Source: Candidatus Aegiribacteria sp. (GTDB lineage: Bacteria > Fermentibacterota > Fermentibacteria > Fermentibacterales > JCC-6). From it: a stretch of DNA of 12,206 nucleotides. The notes under the pieces were generated by a model. The model saw only the letters and a program-made list of their open reading frames with translations. It had not been told where the DNA came from and made no database searches. Below, one piece after another: positions 5,442 to 12,206 of this stretch (positions are counted from its first letter, which is position 1; every line of letters begins with the position of its first letter). Location of the stretch: contig JAUVUL010000008.1 of assembly GCA_030600975.1 (NCBI GenBank), positions 1 to 12,206 of the forward strand. The letters are read 5' to 3'. Position numbers and translations under genes: made by a program.

Positions 5442-7955
5442 TTACTTATCTGTGCGCCTTACTGCAAGGAGGGTGAAGTCGTCCGAATACCGGGAAGAGC
5501 CATGAAATTCCTCAACTTTGCTTTCTATTTTCTGCAGAAGCTCTTCAGGATTCACTGCAGTATTTTCTGATATAATTGCAATAATTCTATCTTCACCGAA
5601 TTCCTCTTCGTCAGCATTCATGGCTTCGCTCACTCCATCGGTATACATGAGAAGTGTATCGCCAATCTTAAAATCGGTTATACCTTCGACGTATTCCGCA
5701 TTACGCACTACACCGAACAGAAGTCCGCCCTGACTCAGTCTTTCAACCCTGCCGTCACCCCTTACAAGTAACGGCGGATTATGACCCGCGTTGACGTAGC
5801 TGATTCTGTCATTAGCGGCGTCAATGGAGGCCATGAAGAATGTGATGAAAAGTTCGGATGGTGTGTTATCATATACGAGTGTGTTTATCCTCTCAGCGGA
5901 TTCAGCAAGAGACGCCCCCATTTCCCGGGTTGTTCTCAGGGATGCCTGAAGATTGGCCATGAGAAGCGCAGCTCCTACACCCTTACCTGCTACGTCACCT
6001 ACGGCAAGTATTACTCGCCCGTCGGAAAGAGTCATGATATCGTAATAGTCGCCGGCCACATCAAGGCAGAAGCGGATAAGGGCTTCAATTTCAAGTCCTT
6101 TAACATATGGGATATTCTCTGGCAGAAAGCCCTTCTGGATATCCTTGGCCATGCGCATCTGTTCTTCTAGTTTTTGCTTTTCGATTCTCTCCCTGAGAAG
6201 CTGTATGTTTTCCGCCACCAGGGCTATCTGCGCTGAAAAGCTGCCTAGTAATTCAAGTTCTTCCGAGGTGAAATCCTCGCCATTTGTTTTGCAGCTGATC
6301 ACCAGGAACCCGACAAGGCCTGATTTGACGGTAAGGGGAAGAATAACGGCACATTTCCGCTTCAAGAACCATTCCTTCTGTTCCTCAGTCAGTGATATCT
6401 TTCCGCTTTCAACGGCTTCATCAAGGAGAATTGAGTTCTCCCTGCTCATAAGCCTCTCAATTAACTTGTCAGAAAGACTGAAGGGTGCCGGTTCATCGTT
6501 TTCAGCCACGAACCCGCCGTCTTCGATGATCCTGAGGACAGGATAGATCTTTTCCGCGGAAAGACCTTCCGCGAGTTTTTCCTGCAGATTCCTCCAGAAG
6601 GAACCCTCATCTGTCCGTACCATGCTTGATGCAAGGAAATCCTTCAACAGATTGCGAAGTCTGCTCCGCTCGGGATAGAAATAGTCCTCAACCTTTGTTC
6701 TCAGCCTCCGCTGTGTCGGCATGAAAGCTACCGCAAGAAGAAGACCGAGAACCAGTGTAGGTGTCTGGCTGTTGATACTTACTGCCTTTAGAACGAACTC
6801 TCCGAAAAGATAAAGGAGGCCGAAAAAGACTATGAGCAGAATTAAGTTAACTGAAAGAAAACGTGTACTCCTTTTGACCTTGCCCTCCACTGCAAGAAGT
6901 TTGTATTTCCGGAACGCGTAGATGAAGGAAACCGGTATGGGCAGGAGAAAGAGGAACGTAATGTTGTATATGAGCATGCTGGTCTGAATAGGCAGTTGAA
7001 TTTTCATGCCACTGGACAAGAACTTGAACCAGCTGAACAGTATGTAAAGTGTGATTCCAGTAAAGGACCCGAGAAGAACAAGCCTTGTCTGCCGTTTTTC
7101 AATAAAACTGTCCGCACGGCGGAAGTTCCTTATGAGAAGTGTGAAACCTGCGGCAAGGAAAAGCGTGTGATATATAGTAATCGGAAGTATGGGGAGAGAC
7201 CGGGCATTAATGACCAGGAGAGAACCGAGAACCAGAACTGGAAGAAAGATAGCGATGTTGAACAGAATCCTGAATCTGTCATACAATGTGTTCCTTTTTG
7301 GAAAAAGGAGATGAAGCTTGAGCCAGAAGCTCGCTGATGATATTCCCAGCACGGTGAAACCGGTAACCAACCATACGGGTAACTGAAAAGCCGCATATGG
7401 ACGAGCGATTATCTCACTGGTAAGTGCCATCCCGACTGCGAGTGTAAAGCAGAAAAGCGTAAGGGTTCTTACTGCTGATGAAGTGGATTTCCTGGTAAAT
7501 CCCCACACTCCAGTAAAAATTAAGCCTGTTACGATAAGTGAAAGCAGTACGAACATCAGCCAGATCTGGAATTTCAGAGGCCCGGGAATGGTTCTGGTTA
7601 CAATCTCCGTGGTGTACATGACATTGTCATGCATGAACATGATCTCGATTGCTTCCCCTGCGGGTGTATCCGTTGAGAATGTATTGAAGTAGTTTTCTTC
7701 GGTTGCCGGACGGTTCTCAATCGCAACCAGTAAATCGCCCCTCTCCGGGTATGGGGGATGGGGAAAATCATTCAGATCGATTTCATGGAATGGAGCATAG
7801 CAGGTTATGGTATTGAGTTTTATGAAGCTCCACATATCACCGATATGAGTGATCTTGTAGATCTTTGTATACTCACGCACAAGATGAATGCCGCAGAATC
7901 CCGCAGACAGAACCATGATAATGACTGTGAGTATCAGAATAAGCCGTTTAATCAA
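5442..7955 (-). CDS. Membrane-bound SpoIIE/RsbU-type PP2C phosphatase with PDZ-like and GAF-like regions
   Basis: 837 aa, starting at TTG 7955 with TGGAG (7965-7961) 5 nt upstream; the next in-frame ATG (7916) would cut into the first membrane helix. Predicted layout: a membrane helix (3-25); an outside region to ~125 with a PDZ-like strand pattern (GDLLVAIENRPATEEN, 73-88); about nine further helices between ~130 and ~413; a GAF-like region (~450-580); a coiled linker (~580-605); and a SpoIIE phosphatase domain (~615-834). Metal ligands are recognisable: D636 and D639 in DVAGDYYD, D654 in GDVAGKGVGAALLMA, D773 in YTDGVSEA, and D825/D826 in SDDFTLL. These enzymes usually dephosphorylate anti-sigma antagonist proteins. 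No antagonist or anti-sigma gene is nearby, so the target is unknown. It converges on the thiF-like gene with a 14-bp gap and no visible terminator hairpin. Confidence 0.92.
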   Translation of the reverse strand: MIKRLILILTVIIMVLSAGFCGIHLVREYTKIYKITHIGDMWSFIKLNTITCYAPFHEIDLNDFPHPPYPERGDLLVAIENRPATEENYFNTFSTDTPAGEAIEIMFMHDNVMYTTEIVTRTIPGPLKFQIWLMFVLLSLIVTGLIFTGVWGFTRKSTSSAVRTLTLFCFTLAVGMALTSEIIARPYAAFQLPVWLVTGFTVLGISSASFWLKLHLLFPKRNTLYDRFRILFNIAIFLPVLVLGSLLVINARSLPILPITIYHTLFLAAGFTLLIRNFRRADSFIEKRQTRLVLLGSFTGITLYILFSWFKFLSSGMKIQLPIQTSMLIYNITFLFLLPIPVSFIYAFRKYKLLAVEGKVKRSTRFLSVNLILLIVFFGLLYLFGEFVLKAVSINSQTPTLVLGLLLAVAFMPTQRRLRTKVEDYFYPERSRLRNLLKDFLASSMVRTDEGSFWRNLQEKLAEGLSAEKIYPVLRIIEDGGFVAENDEPAPFSLSDKLIERLMSRENSILLDEAVESGKISLTEEQKEWFLKRKCAVILPLTVKSGLVGFLVISCKTNGEDFTSEELELLGSFSAQIALVAENIQLLRERIEKQKLEEQMRMAKDIQKGFLPENIPYVKGLEIEALIRFCLDVAGDYYDIMTLSDGRVILAVGDVAGKGVGAALLMANLQASLRTTREMGASLAESAERINTLVYDNTPSELFITFFMASIDAANDRISYVNAGHNPPLLVRGDGRVERLSQGGLLFGVVRNAEYVEGITDFKIGDTLLMYTDGVSEAMNADEEEFGEDRIIAIISENTAVNPEELLQKIESKVEEFHGSSRYSDDFTLLAVRRTDK

Positions 7956-8046
7956 TTAAACTCCAGCATTCTATAGCAGGAAGAAATCCATTCATTGATT
8001 TAAGATAAGATATTTCTGAGTCAGGTGGTATTGCGGTTGATGCGGT

Positions 8047-8817
8047 TCAGTAATGGATTCTGACATCGGCTGAAACCGTTGTTATATCGATACAGAATTC
8101 TCCATCACCGAATTCGGCTGAACTGCCGATCAAATTATGACAAATTTCAACACCGGGAATATCTATATCACCGCTCATGGTTGTTACAATTACTCTGGTG
8201 GAACATTCAATGATAAGATCGATCAGTCCGTTCACAGCTGCTATTTTAATATCGCGGTCAATATTATCAATTGTTCCCCTGACTGTTCCATTCACGATGT
8301 TAGCCGCTGAAAGCCCGGGGACGTTGATGAGGTCTATTTCACCGTTGACAACGTTAACGGTAAGATCTCCTGCAAACCCCTCAAGCACCGCTGATCCGTT
8401 TATTATTTCTACCAGCGAAATGCCCATCCCGTTGTTCAATGATATGCAGCCGTTGACAGTCCGCATTACAAGGTTCAGGTCCAGGGATTCGGCCAGTCTG
8501 ACATGGAAATGCACTTTACTTCCACCCCGGCCATCAAGATAAGTAACTTCGCAGACCAGTCCATTGATGTACTCACATTGTACATCGATGGATTCTATTC
8601 CCTCGAAGTATTCGCTCTCGATTGTGTATTCTATCAGCACCTGGTCCGAATCCCATTCCTCGATTGTAATATCTCCGTTGATATTACTGATAATTACATT
8701 AGAACCGGTTTCCAGAACAGCTGAAAAGGAATTCTCCCCGGTAACAATATTTCCAGCATCGGTTGCACCTGCAGCAAGGATAGAAATTGCTGCGACTGCA
8801 GTATATAGCTTTAACAT
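8047..8817 (-). CDS. Secreted DUF4097-like beta-repeat protein
   Basis: 256 aa from ATG 8817, with AAGGAG 4-5 nt upstream; an in-frame ATG at 8865 would add 16 residues ahead of the signal peptide and lacks a ribosome site. Residues 1-21 form a signal peptide with probable cleavage after TDA. The mature part is strand-rich, with a recurring hydrophobic-(N/S)-G-polar turn: ING 46-48, VNG 121-123, ING 139-141, VNG 157-159, VNG 175-177, VNG 195-197, MSG 214-216. Steps are 18, 18, 18, 20 and 19 residues, as expected for a right-handed beta-solenoid of the DUF4097/adhesin-head type. Such proteins lie outside the inner membrane and have no agreed function. The phosphatase gene follows after 91 bp on the same strand; co-transcription is possible but unproven. 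Confidence 0.82.
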   Translation of the reverse strand: MLKLYTAVAAISILAAGATDAGNIVTGENSFSAVLETGSNVIISNINGDITIEEWDSDQVLIEYTIESEYFEGIESIDVQCEYINGLVCEVTYLDGRGGSKVHFHVRLAESLDLNLVMRTVNGCISLNNGMGISLVEIINGSAVLEGFAGDLTVNVVNGEIDLINVPGLSAANIVNGTVRGTIDNIDRDIKIAAVNGLIDLIIECSTRVIVTTMSGDIDIPGVEICHNLIGSSAEFGDGEFCIDITTVSADVRIHY

Positions 8818-8856
8818 GATACTCCTTCTGAATAGGATATGAGCTTTCCAATTTGA

Positions 8857-8884
8857 AACATACACCCATTTGTAGTTCTGTCAA
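8857..8884 (-). promoter_or_regulatory. Candidate promoter for the DUF4097-like gene
   Basis: On the minus strand a perfect TTGACA (8884-8879) is followed after 16 bp by TATGTT (8862-8857, 4 of 6 to TATAAT). Transcription would start near 8850, leaving a leader of about 30 nt that contains the AAGGAG ribosome site. Confidence 0.5.
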
Positions 8885-8966
8885 CAAATCAGCATATTTA
8901 TATATAATACTTTTGTATATATCAATAAATTTTATATATATATCTTATGAATACAATATAAATTAA
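8885..8966. repeat. AT-rich tract with phased TATATATC direct repeats
   Basis: About 80 bp almost free of G and C between the divergent DUF4097-like gene and tupA. TATATATC occurs at 8916-8923 and 8937-8944, a 21-bp step close to two helical turns, with another TATATA run at 8899-8904. It lies upstream of the candidate tupA promoter and may be an UP-element-like, curved or regulator-binding region. It could also be compositional drift. No gene or structured RNA is seen in the 8818-9100 gap. Confidence 0.4.
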
Positions 8967-9012
8967 TCATGAAAGTAAAGGAGTTGGAATTCTTCCATGT
9001 AATTCAGAGTGG

Positions 9013-9041
9013 TTGTGATGAGTCGACATAACGGATATATT
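9013..9041 (+). promoter_or_regulatory. Candidate promoter of the tupABC operon
   Basis: TTGTGA (9013-9018, 4 of 6 to TTGACA), exactly 17 bp, then TATATT (9036-9041, 5 of 6 to TATAAT). The predicted leader of about 53 nt holds a GAGGA ribosome site before the ATG at 9101. No Moco/Tuco riboswitch-like fold is apparent in so short and A+T-rich a leader. Confidence 0.5.
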
Positions 9042-9100
9042 ACAATTTCTCAGTTCAGTATTTCAAATACACTTTTCACAAACAATGAAGAGGAACGATA

Positions 9101-10009
9101 ATGATAAGATACATCTTCAGCGGAATACTAATTTTTGCACTTCTTTCTACGGCATGCGGCGGACAGTCAGAGCCATCAGCAGAACCTGCTATGGAGCAAA
9201 CCACAGAGATAGCAGAAGATGCCGGTAATGAATCAGTTCCTCCGCGCGCAAGCGCCAGCAGGTTGAGGGTAGCTACAACCACCAGCCTGTACGATACCGG
9301 CCTGTGGAGCTACCTTGAGCCGATGTTTGAAGAGGAATACGGCGTAGAACTCGATGTACTCTACGCGGGAACGGGTAAAGCTCTTGAATGGGGACGAAGA
9401 GGGGATGTTGATGTTATAACTGTCCATTCCAGATCCAGGGAAGAGCAGTTTGTGCAGGAAGGATACGGTCTGGAGCGTGTCACGTTCGCTTACAACTATT
9501 TCCTTATTGTGGGATCACCTGATGATCCTGCGGGACTTGAAGGAATGACACCGGAAGATGCTTTCACAACACTGATGCAAAACGGCGAGGAAATCTTCGT
9601 TTCCAGGGGTGACGATTCCGGAACACATGGTAAAGAAAAGGCAATCTGGACCGTTGCGGGGTACGATTACGAGGATGTACGAACATCGGGTGACTGGTAT
9701 GTAGAGGGTGGAAGTGGAATGGGGCCCACACTGGTCATGGCGGATGAAATGAGTGCATATACGCTGTCGGATATGGGAACTTTCATTGCTTACCGGAGTG
9801 ATCTTGATCTGGAACCGGTGGTTGATCAAGGTGACATACTTCTGAACGTCTATTCAGTACTCGAAGTCACTTCTTCGAGGAATCCAGAGATGGCAGCAAA
9901 TCTCAGGGAATTCCTTACTTCGGAAACCGTACAGGAGCTTATCGGAAACTACGGTGTTGATGAGTACGGCATACAGCTGTTCACTCCCTGTGCCGGACTG
10001 GATATGTAG
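9101..10009 (+). CDS. tupA: Tungstate ABC transporter substrate-binding lipoprotein TupA
   Basis: 302 aa. The N-terminal hydrophobic segment ends in LSTAC, so C19 is the likely lipidated cysteine, although the residue at -3 is Ser rather than the usual Leu. A Ser/Glu/Pro-rich linker (~21-54) leads into the binding fold. Hallmarks of TupA are present: ATTTS (58-62), GTGKALEWG (90-98), the acidic DVDVITVHSR segment (102-111), and SRGDDSGTHGKE (168-179). The TTTS and RGDxSGTH motifs bind the oxyanion and separate TupA from ModA and WtpA. It delivers tungstate to the TupBC permease. It heads an operon with tupB (9-nt gap) and tupC, and its product should supply the metal for the AOR encoded at the left of the window. 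Confidence 0.95.
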   Translation: MIRYIFSGILIFALLSTACGGQSEPSAEPAMEQTTEIAEDAGNESVPPRASASRLRVATTTSLYDTGLWSYLEPMFEEEYGVELDVLYAGTGKALEWGRRGDVDVITVHSRSREEQFVQEGYGLERVTFAYNYFLIVGSPDDPAGLEGMTPEDAFTTLMQNGEEIFVSRGDDSGTHGKEKAIWTVAGYDYEDVRTSGDWYVEGGSGMGPTLVMADEMSAYTLSDMGTFIAYRSDLDLEPVVDQGDILLNVYSVLEVTSSRNPEMAANLREFLTSETVQELIGNYGVDEYGIQLFTPCAGLDM

Positions 10010-10018
10010 GGTACTTGA

Positions 10019-10714
10019 TTGGACCAATTGCTCGAAGGCTTCCGTATCGCCCTTGATATGATTATCTCTGGAGATCCCGTGGTGTTCTCAATCGCATTTC
10101 GGACACTGATGATTTCAGTTACTGCCACAGTGATTGCGGCATTGATCTTTATTCCTGTCGGTTGTCTGATACACTTCAATCGATTCAGAGGGAAAAGATT
10201 TCTTGTCAGCATTATTCAGACACTTTTCAGCGTACCCACGGTATTAGTGGGCATGCTTGTTTTTCTGCTCATCTCCAGAGCCGGTCCTCTCGGAAGCCTT
10301 GGAATGCTCTTTTCACCAGGTGCAATTGTACTTGGCGAAGTTCTCCTGATAGCTCCTATTATTGCCGGGCTGACCATATCTGCTCTCTCCGGTATGGGAA
10401 GAGATATCTCAGATACTGCCTTATCTCTCGGAGCAGGACAGTTGCAGATGATTCTCAAGGTTCTATCCGAATCCAGATATATGGTATTGACTGCAGTTCT
10501 CATGGGATTCGGCAGAGCAGTGTCGGAGATAGGTGTGGCAATCATAGTCGGTGGTAATATTTCCGGTTATACGCGGACTCTCACAACGGCAATTGCGCTT
10601 GGTGTTGGAAAGGGAGAAACTGCCGCTTCGATTGCCCTCGGTATGATCCTTCTGGCTCTTGCCATGATTGTGAGCGTTACTGTAAACACTCTTCAGCATA
10701 GCGAGAAGCGATGA
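10019..10714 (+). CDS. tupB: Tungstate ABC transporter permease TupB
   Basis: 231 aa, starting at TTG 10019; an AGGG ribosome site overlaps the tupA stop 7 nt upstream. The first ATG (codon 14) would remove the conserved LLEGFRIAL start of the family, so TTG is preferred. Five or six membrane helices are visible (roughly 20-52, 60-86, 100-124, 155-177, 205-223). The cytoplasmic ATPase-coupling (EAA) loop is DTALSLGAG (132-140). GFGRAVSEIG (163-172) and VGGNISGYTRTLTTAI (177-192) are typical of TupB permeases. The stop overlaps the tupC start as ATGA. Confidence 0.95.
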   Translation: MDQLLEGFRIALDMIISGDPVVFSIAFRTLMISVTATVIAALIFIPVGCLIHFNRFRGKRFLVSIIQTLFSVPTVLVGMLVFLLISRAGPLGSLGMLFSPGAIVLGEVLLIAPIIAGLTISALSGMGRDISDTALSLGAGQLQMILKVLSESRYMVLTAVLMGFGRAVSEIGVAIIVGGNISGYTRTLTTAIALGVGKGETAASIALGMILLALAMIVSVTVNTLQHSEKR

Positions 10715-11760
10715 TACTTGCACTTGAAAACATCTCTCAGAGGAAGAACGGACAACAGATTCTCAGTGATGTGAATCTTTCTGTTTCAAGGGGTGAATTC
10801 TTCGTTCTCATGGGTCCAACCGGCTGCGGGAAAACTACTCTCCTGAGGATAGCAGGTCTTCTTGATAAACCCTTTTCAGGGCGCGTAAAGTACCAAAGTG
10901 AACCAATTCCCCATCGCGGGAAGGAGAGGCTGCAGGCACGCCGGAGAATGGTCACTGTTTTCCAGAGACCGGTTCTGTTCAGAGGGAGCGTATTCTCAAA
11001 TGTCGAGTGGGGATTGCGGATAAGAGGAATCCCTGAGGATGAAATTAACAGGAAGGTTTCGCAGGTGCTTGAAATGGTGGATTTGGTGGAGTACGGGGAT
11101 CGTGATTCCTGTACTCTCTCCGGTGGTGAGCTGCAGCGGGTTGCGCTCGCCAGAGCACTTGTGATTGAACCGTCCATCCTGATACTGGATGAACCGACTA
11201 CTTCCCTCGATCCGAATCTGAGATTTAACCTGCTCCGGAGACTGAAAGATCTTCATTCCCAGACCGGAATCACGTTTACGATGGCTACTCATGATTTCAC
11301 TGATGCCCTCTCTCTCGGTACGGCTGGTGCTGTCATGAGGAACGGCAGGATAGAGCAGATGGGCACGATTGATGAAATCTTTTACCGCCCTTCAACTCCG
11401 TTTATGGCTTCATTTGTTGGAATGAAGAATGTTTTTCCGGCAGAATTCAACGCAGATGGAGCTATCGTTGAAGAACTTATTATCAGGCATACATCGAATA
11501 AGAGAGGACATGGTTTTCTGGCGATACCACCGGAGGCAATAGTTGTTTCCCGGGAAGCTACAGTAACAAGCGAGCGAAACCATTTTACAGGTATAATCAC
11601 ATCTGTTGAACGCACAGGCTCGATTTTCAGTATCTCTGTGGACTGCGGTAATCTGTTGATAATTTCATCCGTTACAAGAAGTGCTCTATCCGATCTTGAC
11701 CTGACAGAAGGTCAAGATGTGTATATATCCTTCAAGGCAAGTGCCGTTCATGTTTTCTGA
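10711..11760 (+). CDS. tupC: Tungstate ABC transporter ATPase TupC with C-terminal TOBE/Mop-like domain
   Basis: 349 aa. The nucleotide-binding domain has Walker A GPTGCGKTT (35-43), Q-loop Q85, signature LSGGELQ (136-142), Walker B ILILDEP (156-162) and switch H194. Residues ~288-349 form a TOBE/Mop-like domain, from HFTGIITSVERTG to FKASAVHVF, as in molybdate transporters, where it binds oxyanion and inhibits transport. Many TupC proteins are shorter and end after the ATPase domain, so feedback control by tungstate or molybdate is plausible here but inferred. It is translationally coupled to tupB by an ATGA overlap, and a 12-nt gap with GGAG separates it from the next gene. Confidence 0.94.
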   Translation: MILALENISQRKNGQQILSDVNLSVSRGEFFVLMGPTGCGKTTLLRIAGLLDKPFSGRVKYQSEPIPHRGKERLQARRRMVTVFQRPVLFRGSVFSNVEWGLRIRGIPEDEINRKVSQVLEMVDLVEYGDRDSCTLSGGELQRVALARALVIEPSILILDEPTTSLDPNLRFNLLRRLKDLHSQTGITFTMATHDFTDALSLGTAGAVMRNGRIEQMGTIDEIFYRPSTPFMASFVGMKNVFPAEFNADGAIVEELIIRHTSNKRGHGFLAIPPEAIVVSREATVTSERNHFTGIITSVERTGSIFSISVDCGNLLIISSVTRSALSDLDLTEGQDVYISFKASAVHVF

Positions 11761-11772
11761 GAAGGAGATTCG

Positions 11773-12206
11773 ATGAAGTGTCTTAAAGTTACCGGGACAG
11801 ATAGACTGATAGACGAATTTATATCCATTTTCGGTAATGCTTTGCAGAGTAAGATTATATGCGTTATCTCAGAGGGTGAAGCGGGGGGATACGAAATAAC
11901 ATTCCATGGACCGTCCTCCGTATTGAAGATAATGCAGTCCATGCCTCCGGACATTTTCCTGGTACGTTCTGACATGGAGCTGGTAGCTCCCGTTGTACAC
12001 TGCGGGAACGAAGCACTCAGTGATAATTCACTGCTTCTTGCCCGGTACAATGGAAATGAATCATCAGTAAATTCCGAAGATATCTTCGCGAAAACGTTCA
12101 ATCTCCTGCCACAGAAAACCGCTGAGGAATGCGGAAGATGCGGTCTTGACTGCAGGCGGCTTGCAGAAGCCATACTCAGGGGAGAGAAGAGGGAGGAGGA
12201 CTGCTA
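11773..12206 (+). CDS. Unassigned tup-operon protein with a C-terminal Fe-S cysteine motif (partial, runs off right edge)
   Basis: 144 complete codons from ATG 11773, with AAGGAG 7 nt upstream, open at the window end. Residues 1-110 resemble no domain I can name firmly. The spacing of strands and helices faintly recalls MobB-type molybdopterin-guanine dinucleotide proteins, but the Walker A loop is absent. The C-terminus has C120-G-R-C123-G-L-D-C127, a helix LAEAILRGEKREE and C144, a CxxCGxxC...C pattern like the [4Fe-4S] domain of RnfB and corrinoid Fe-S proteins and of some MobB-like proteins. Position as the fourth gene of the tungstate operon suggests a role in tungsten handling or pterin cofactor maturation. 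That is inference from context, and the missing C-terminus may hold further domains. Confidence 0.8.
   Translation, partial: MKCLKVTGTDRLIDEFISIFGNALQSKIICVISEGEAGGYEITFHGPSSVLKIMQSMPPDIFLVRSDMELVAPVVHCGNEALSDNSLLLARYNGNESSVNSEDIFAKTFNLLPQKTAEECGRCGLDCRRLAEAILRGEKREEDC

Noticed and set aside
7952..7969. A five-codon mini-frame overlapping the TTG start of the phosphatase gene
   Set aside because: It has no ribosome site of its own; the GGAG sequence lies inside it and serves the TTG start. Chance occurrence is likely.
8969..9031. A 20-codon frame with ATG at 8969 in the tup upstream region, considered as a leader peptide
   Set aside because: It has no ribosome site and mostly precedes the predicted transcription start, and it holds no metal-sensing or attenuator pattern.
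9042..9100. A molybdenum/tungsten-cofactor riboswitch before tupA
   Set aside because: The predicted leader is ~53 nt and A+T-rich, too short and unstructured for that RNA class.
1..12206. CRISPR arrays, tRNA or rRNA genes, insertion sequences
   Set aside because: No spaced identical repeats, cloverleaf-like segments, rRNA signatures, transposase motifs or terminal inverted repeats were seen.

Overview
This window is most likely from an uncultured, strictly anaerobic bacterium. It has a Fe-S-rich oxidoreductase operon, Shine-Dalgarno-type starts, a lipoprotein tungstate-binding protein and a SpoIIE-type phosphatase, which argues against an archaeon. The lineage cannot be fixed from the sequence; a fermentative candidate phylum is a guess.

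Left third (1-4658, minus strand): a tightly packed four-gene operon. In transcription order it encodes domain 1 of a tungsten aldehyde:ferredoxin oxidoreductase (AOR, 4658-3855), a NuoE/HydC-like subunit (3862-3401), a NuoF/HydB-like flavoprotein (3390-1528), and a fusion of a truncated NuoG-like ferredoxin module with AOR domains 2-3 (1528 to beyond the left edge). The AOR is therefore split over the first and last genes, with a complete NuoE-F-G electron-transfer cassette between the halves. The last gene runs off the window. The predicted complex would oxidise aldehydes at a tungstopterin and exchange electrons with both NAD(H) and ferredoxin, as in flavin-based bifurcating relatives.

Middle (4659-8817): a divergent intergenic region with a CRP/FNR-family-like palindrome (4708-4721), then a short ThiF/MoeB-family adenylyltransferase whose transcript may be leaderless. 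Two minus-strand genes follow: a large membrane-anchored SpoIIE/RsbU-type phosphatase with a PDZ-like sensor region and a GAF-like region, and a secreted DUF4097-like beta-repeat protein.

Right third (8818-12206, plus strand): an AT-rich divergent region, then a tungstate ABC transporter operon, tupA-tupB-tupC, followed by a truncated gene for a protein with a C-terminal Fe-S cysteine motif. Tungstate import, a ThiF-type enzyme that could serve pterin dithiolene synthesis, and the tungsten enzyme make a coherent tungsten-dependent locus. The phosphatase and the beta-repeat protein have no evident link to it.
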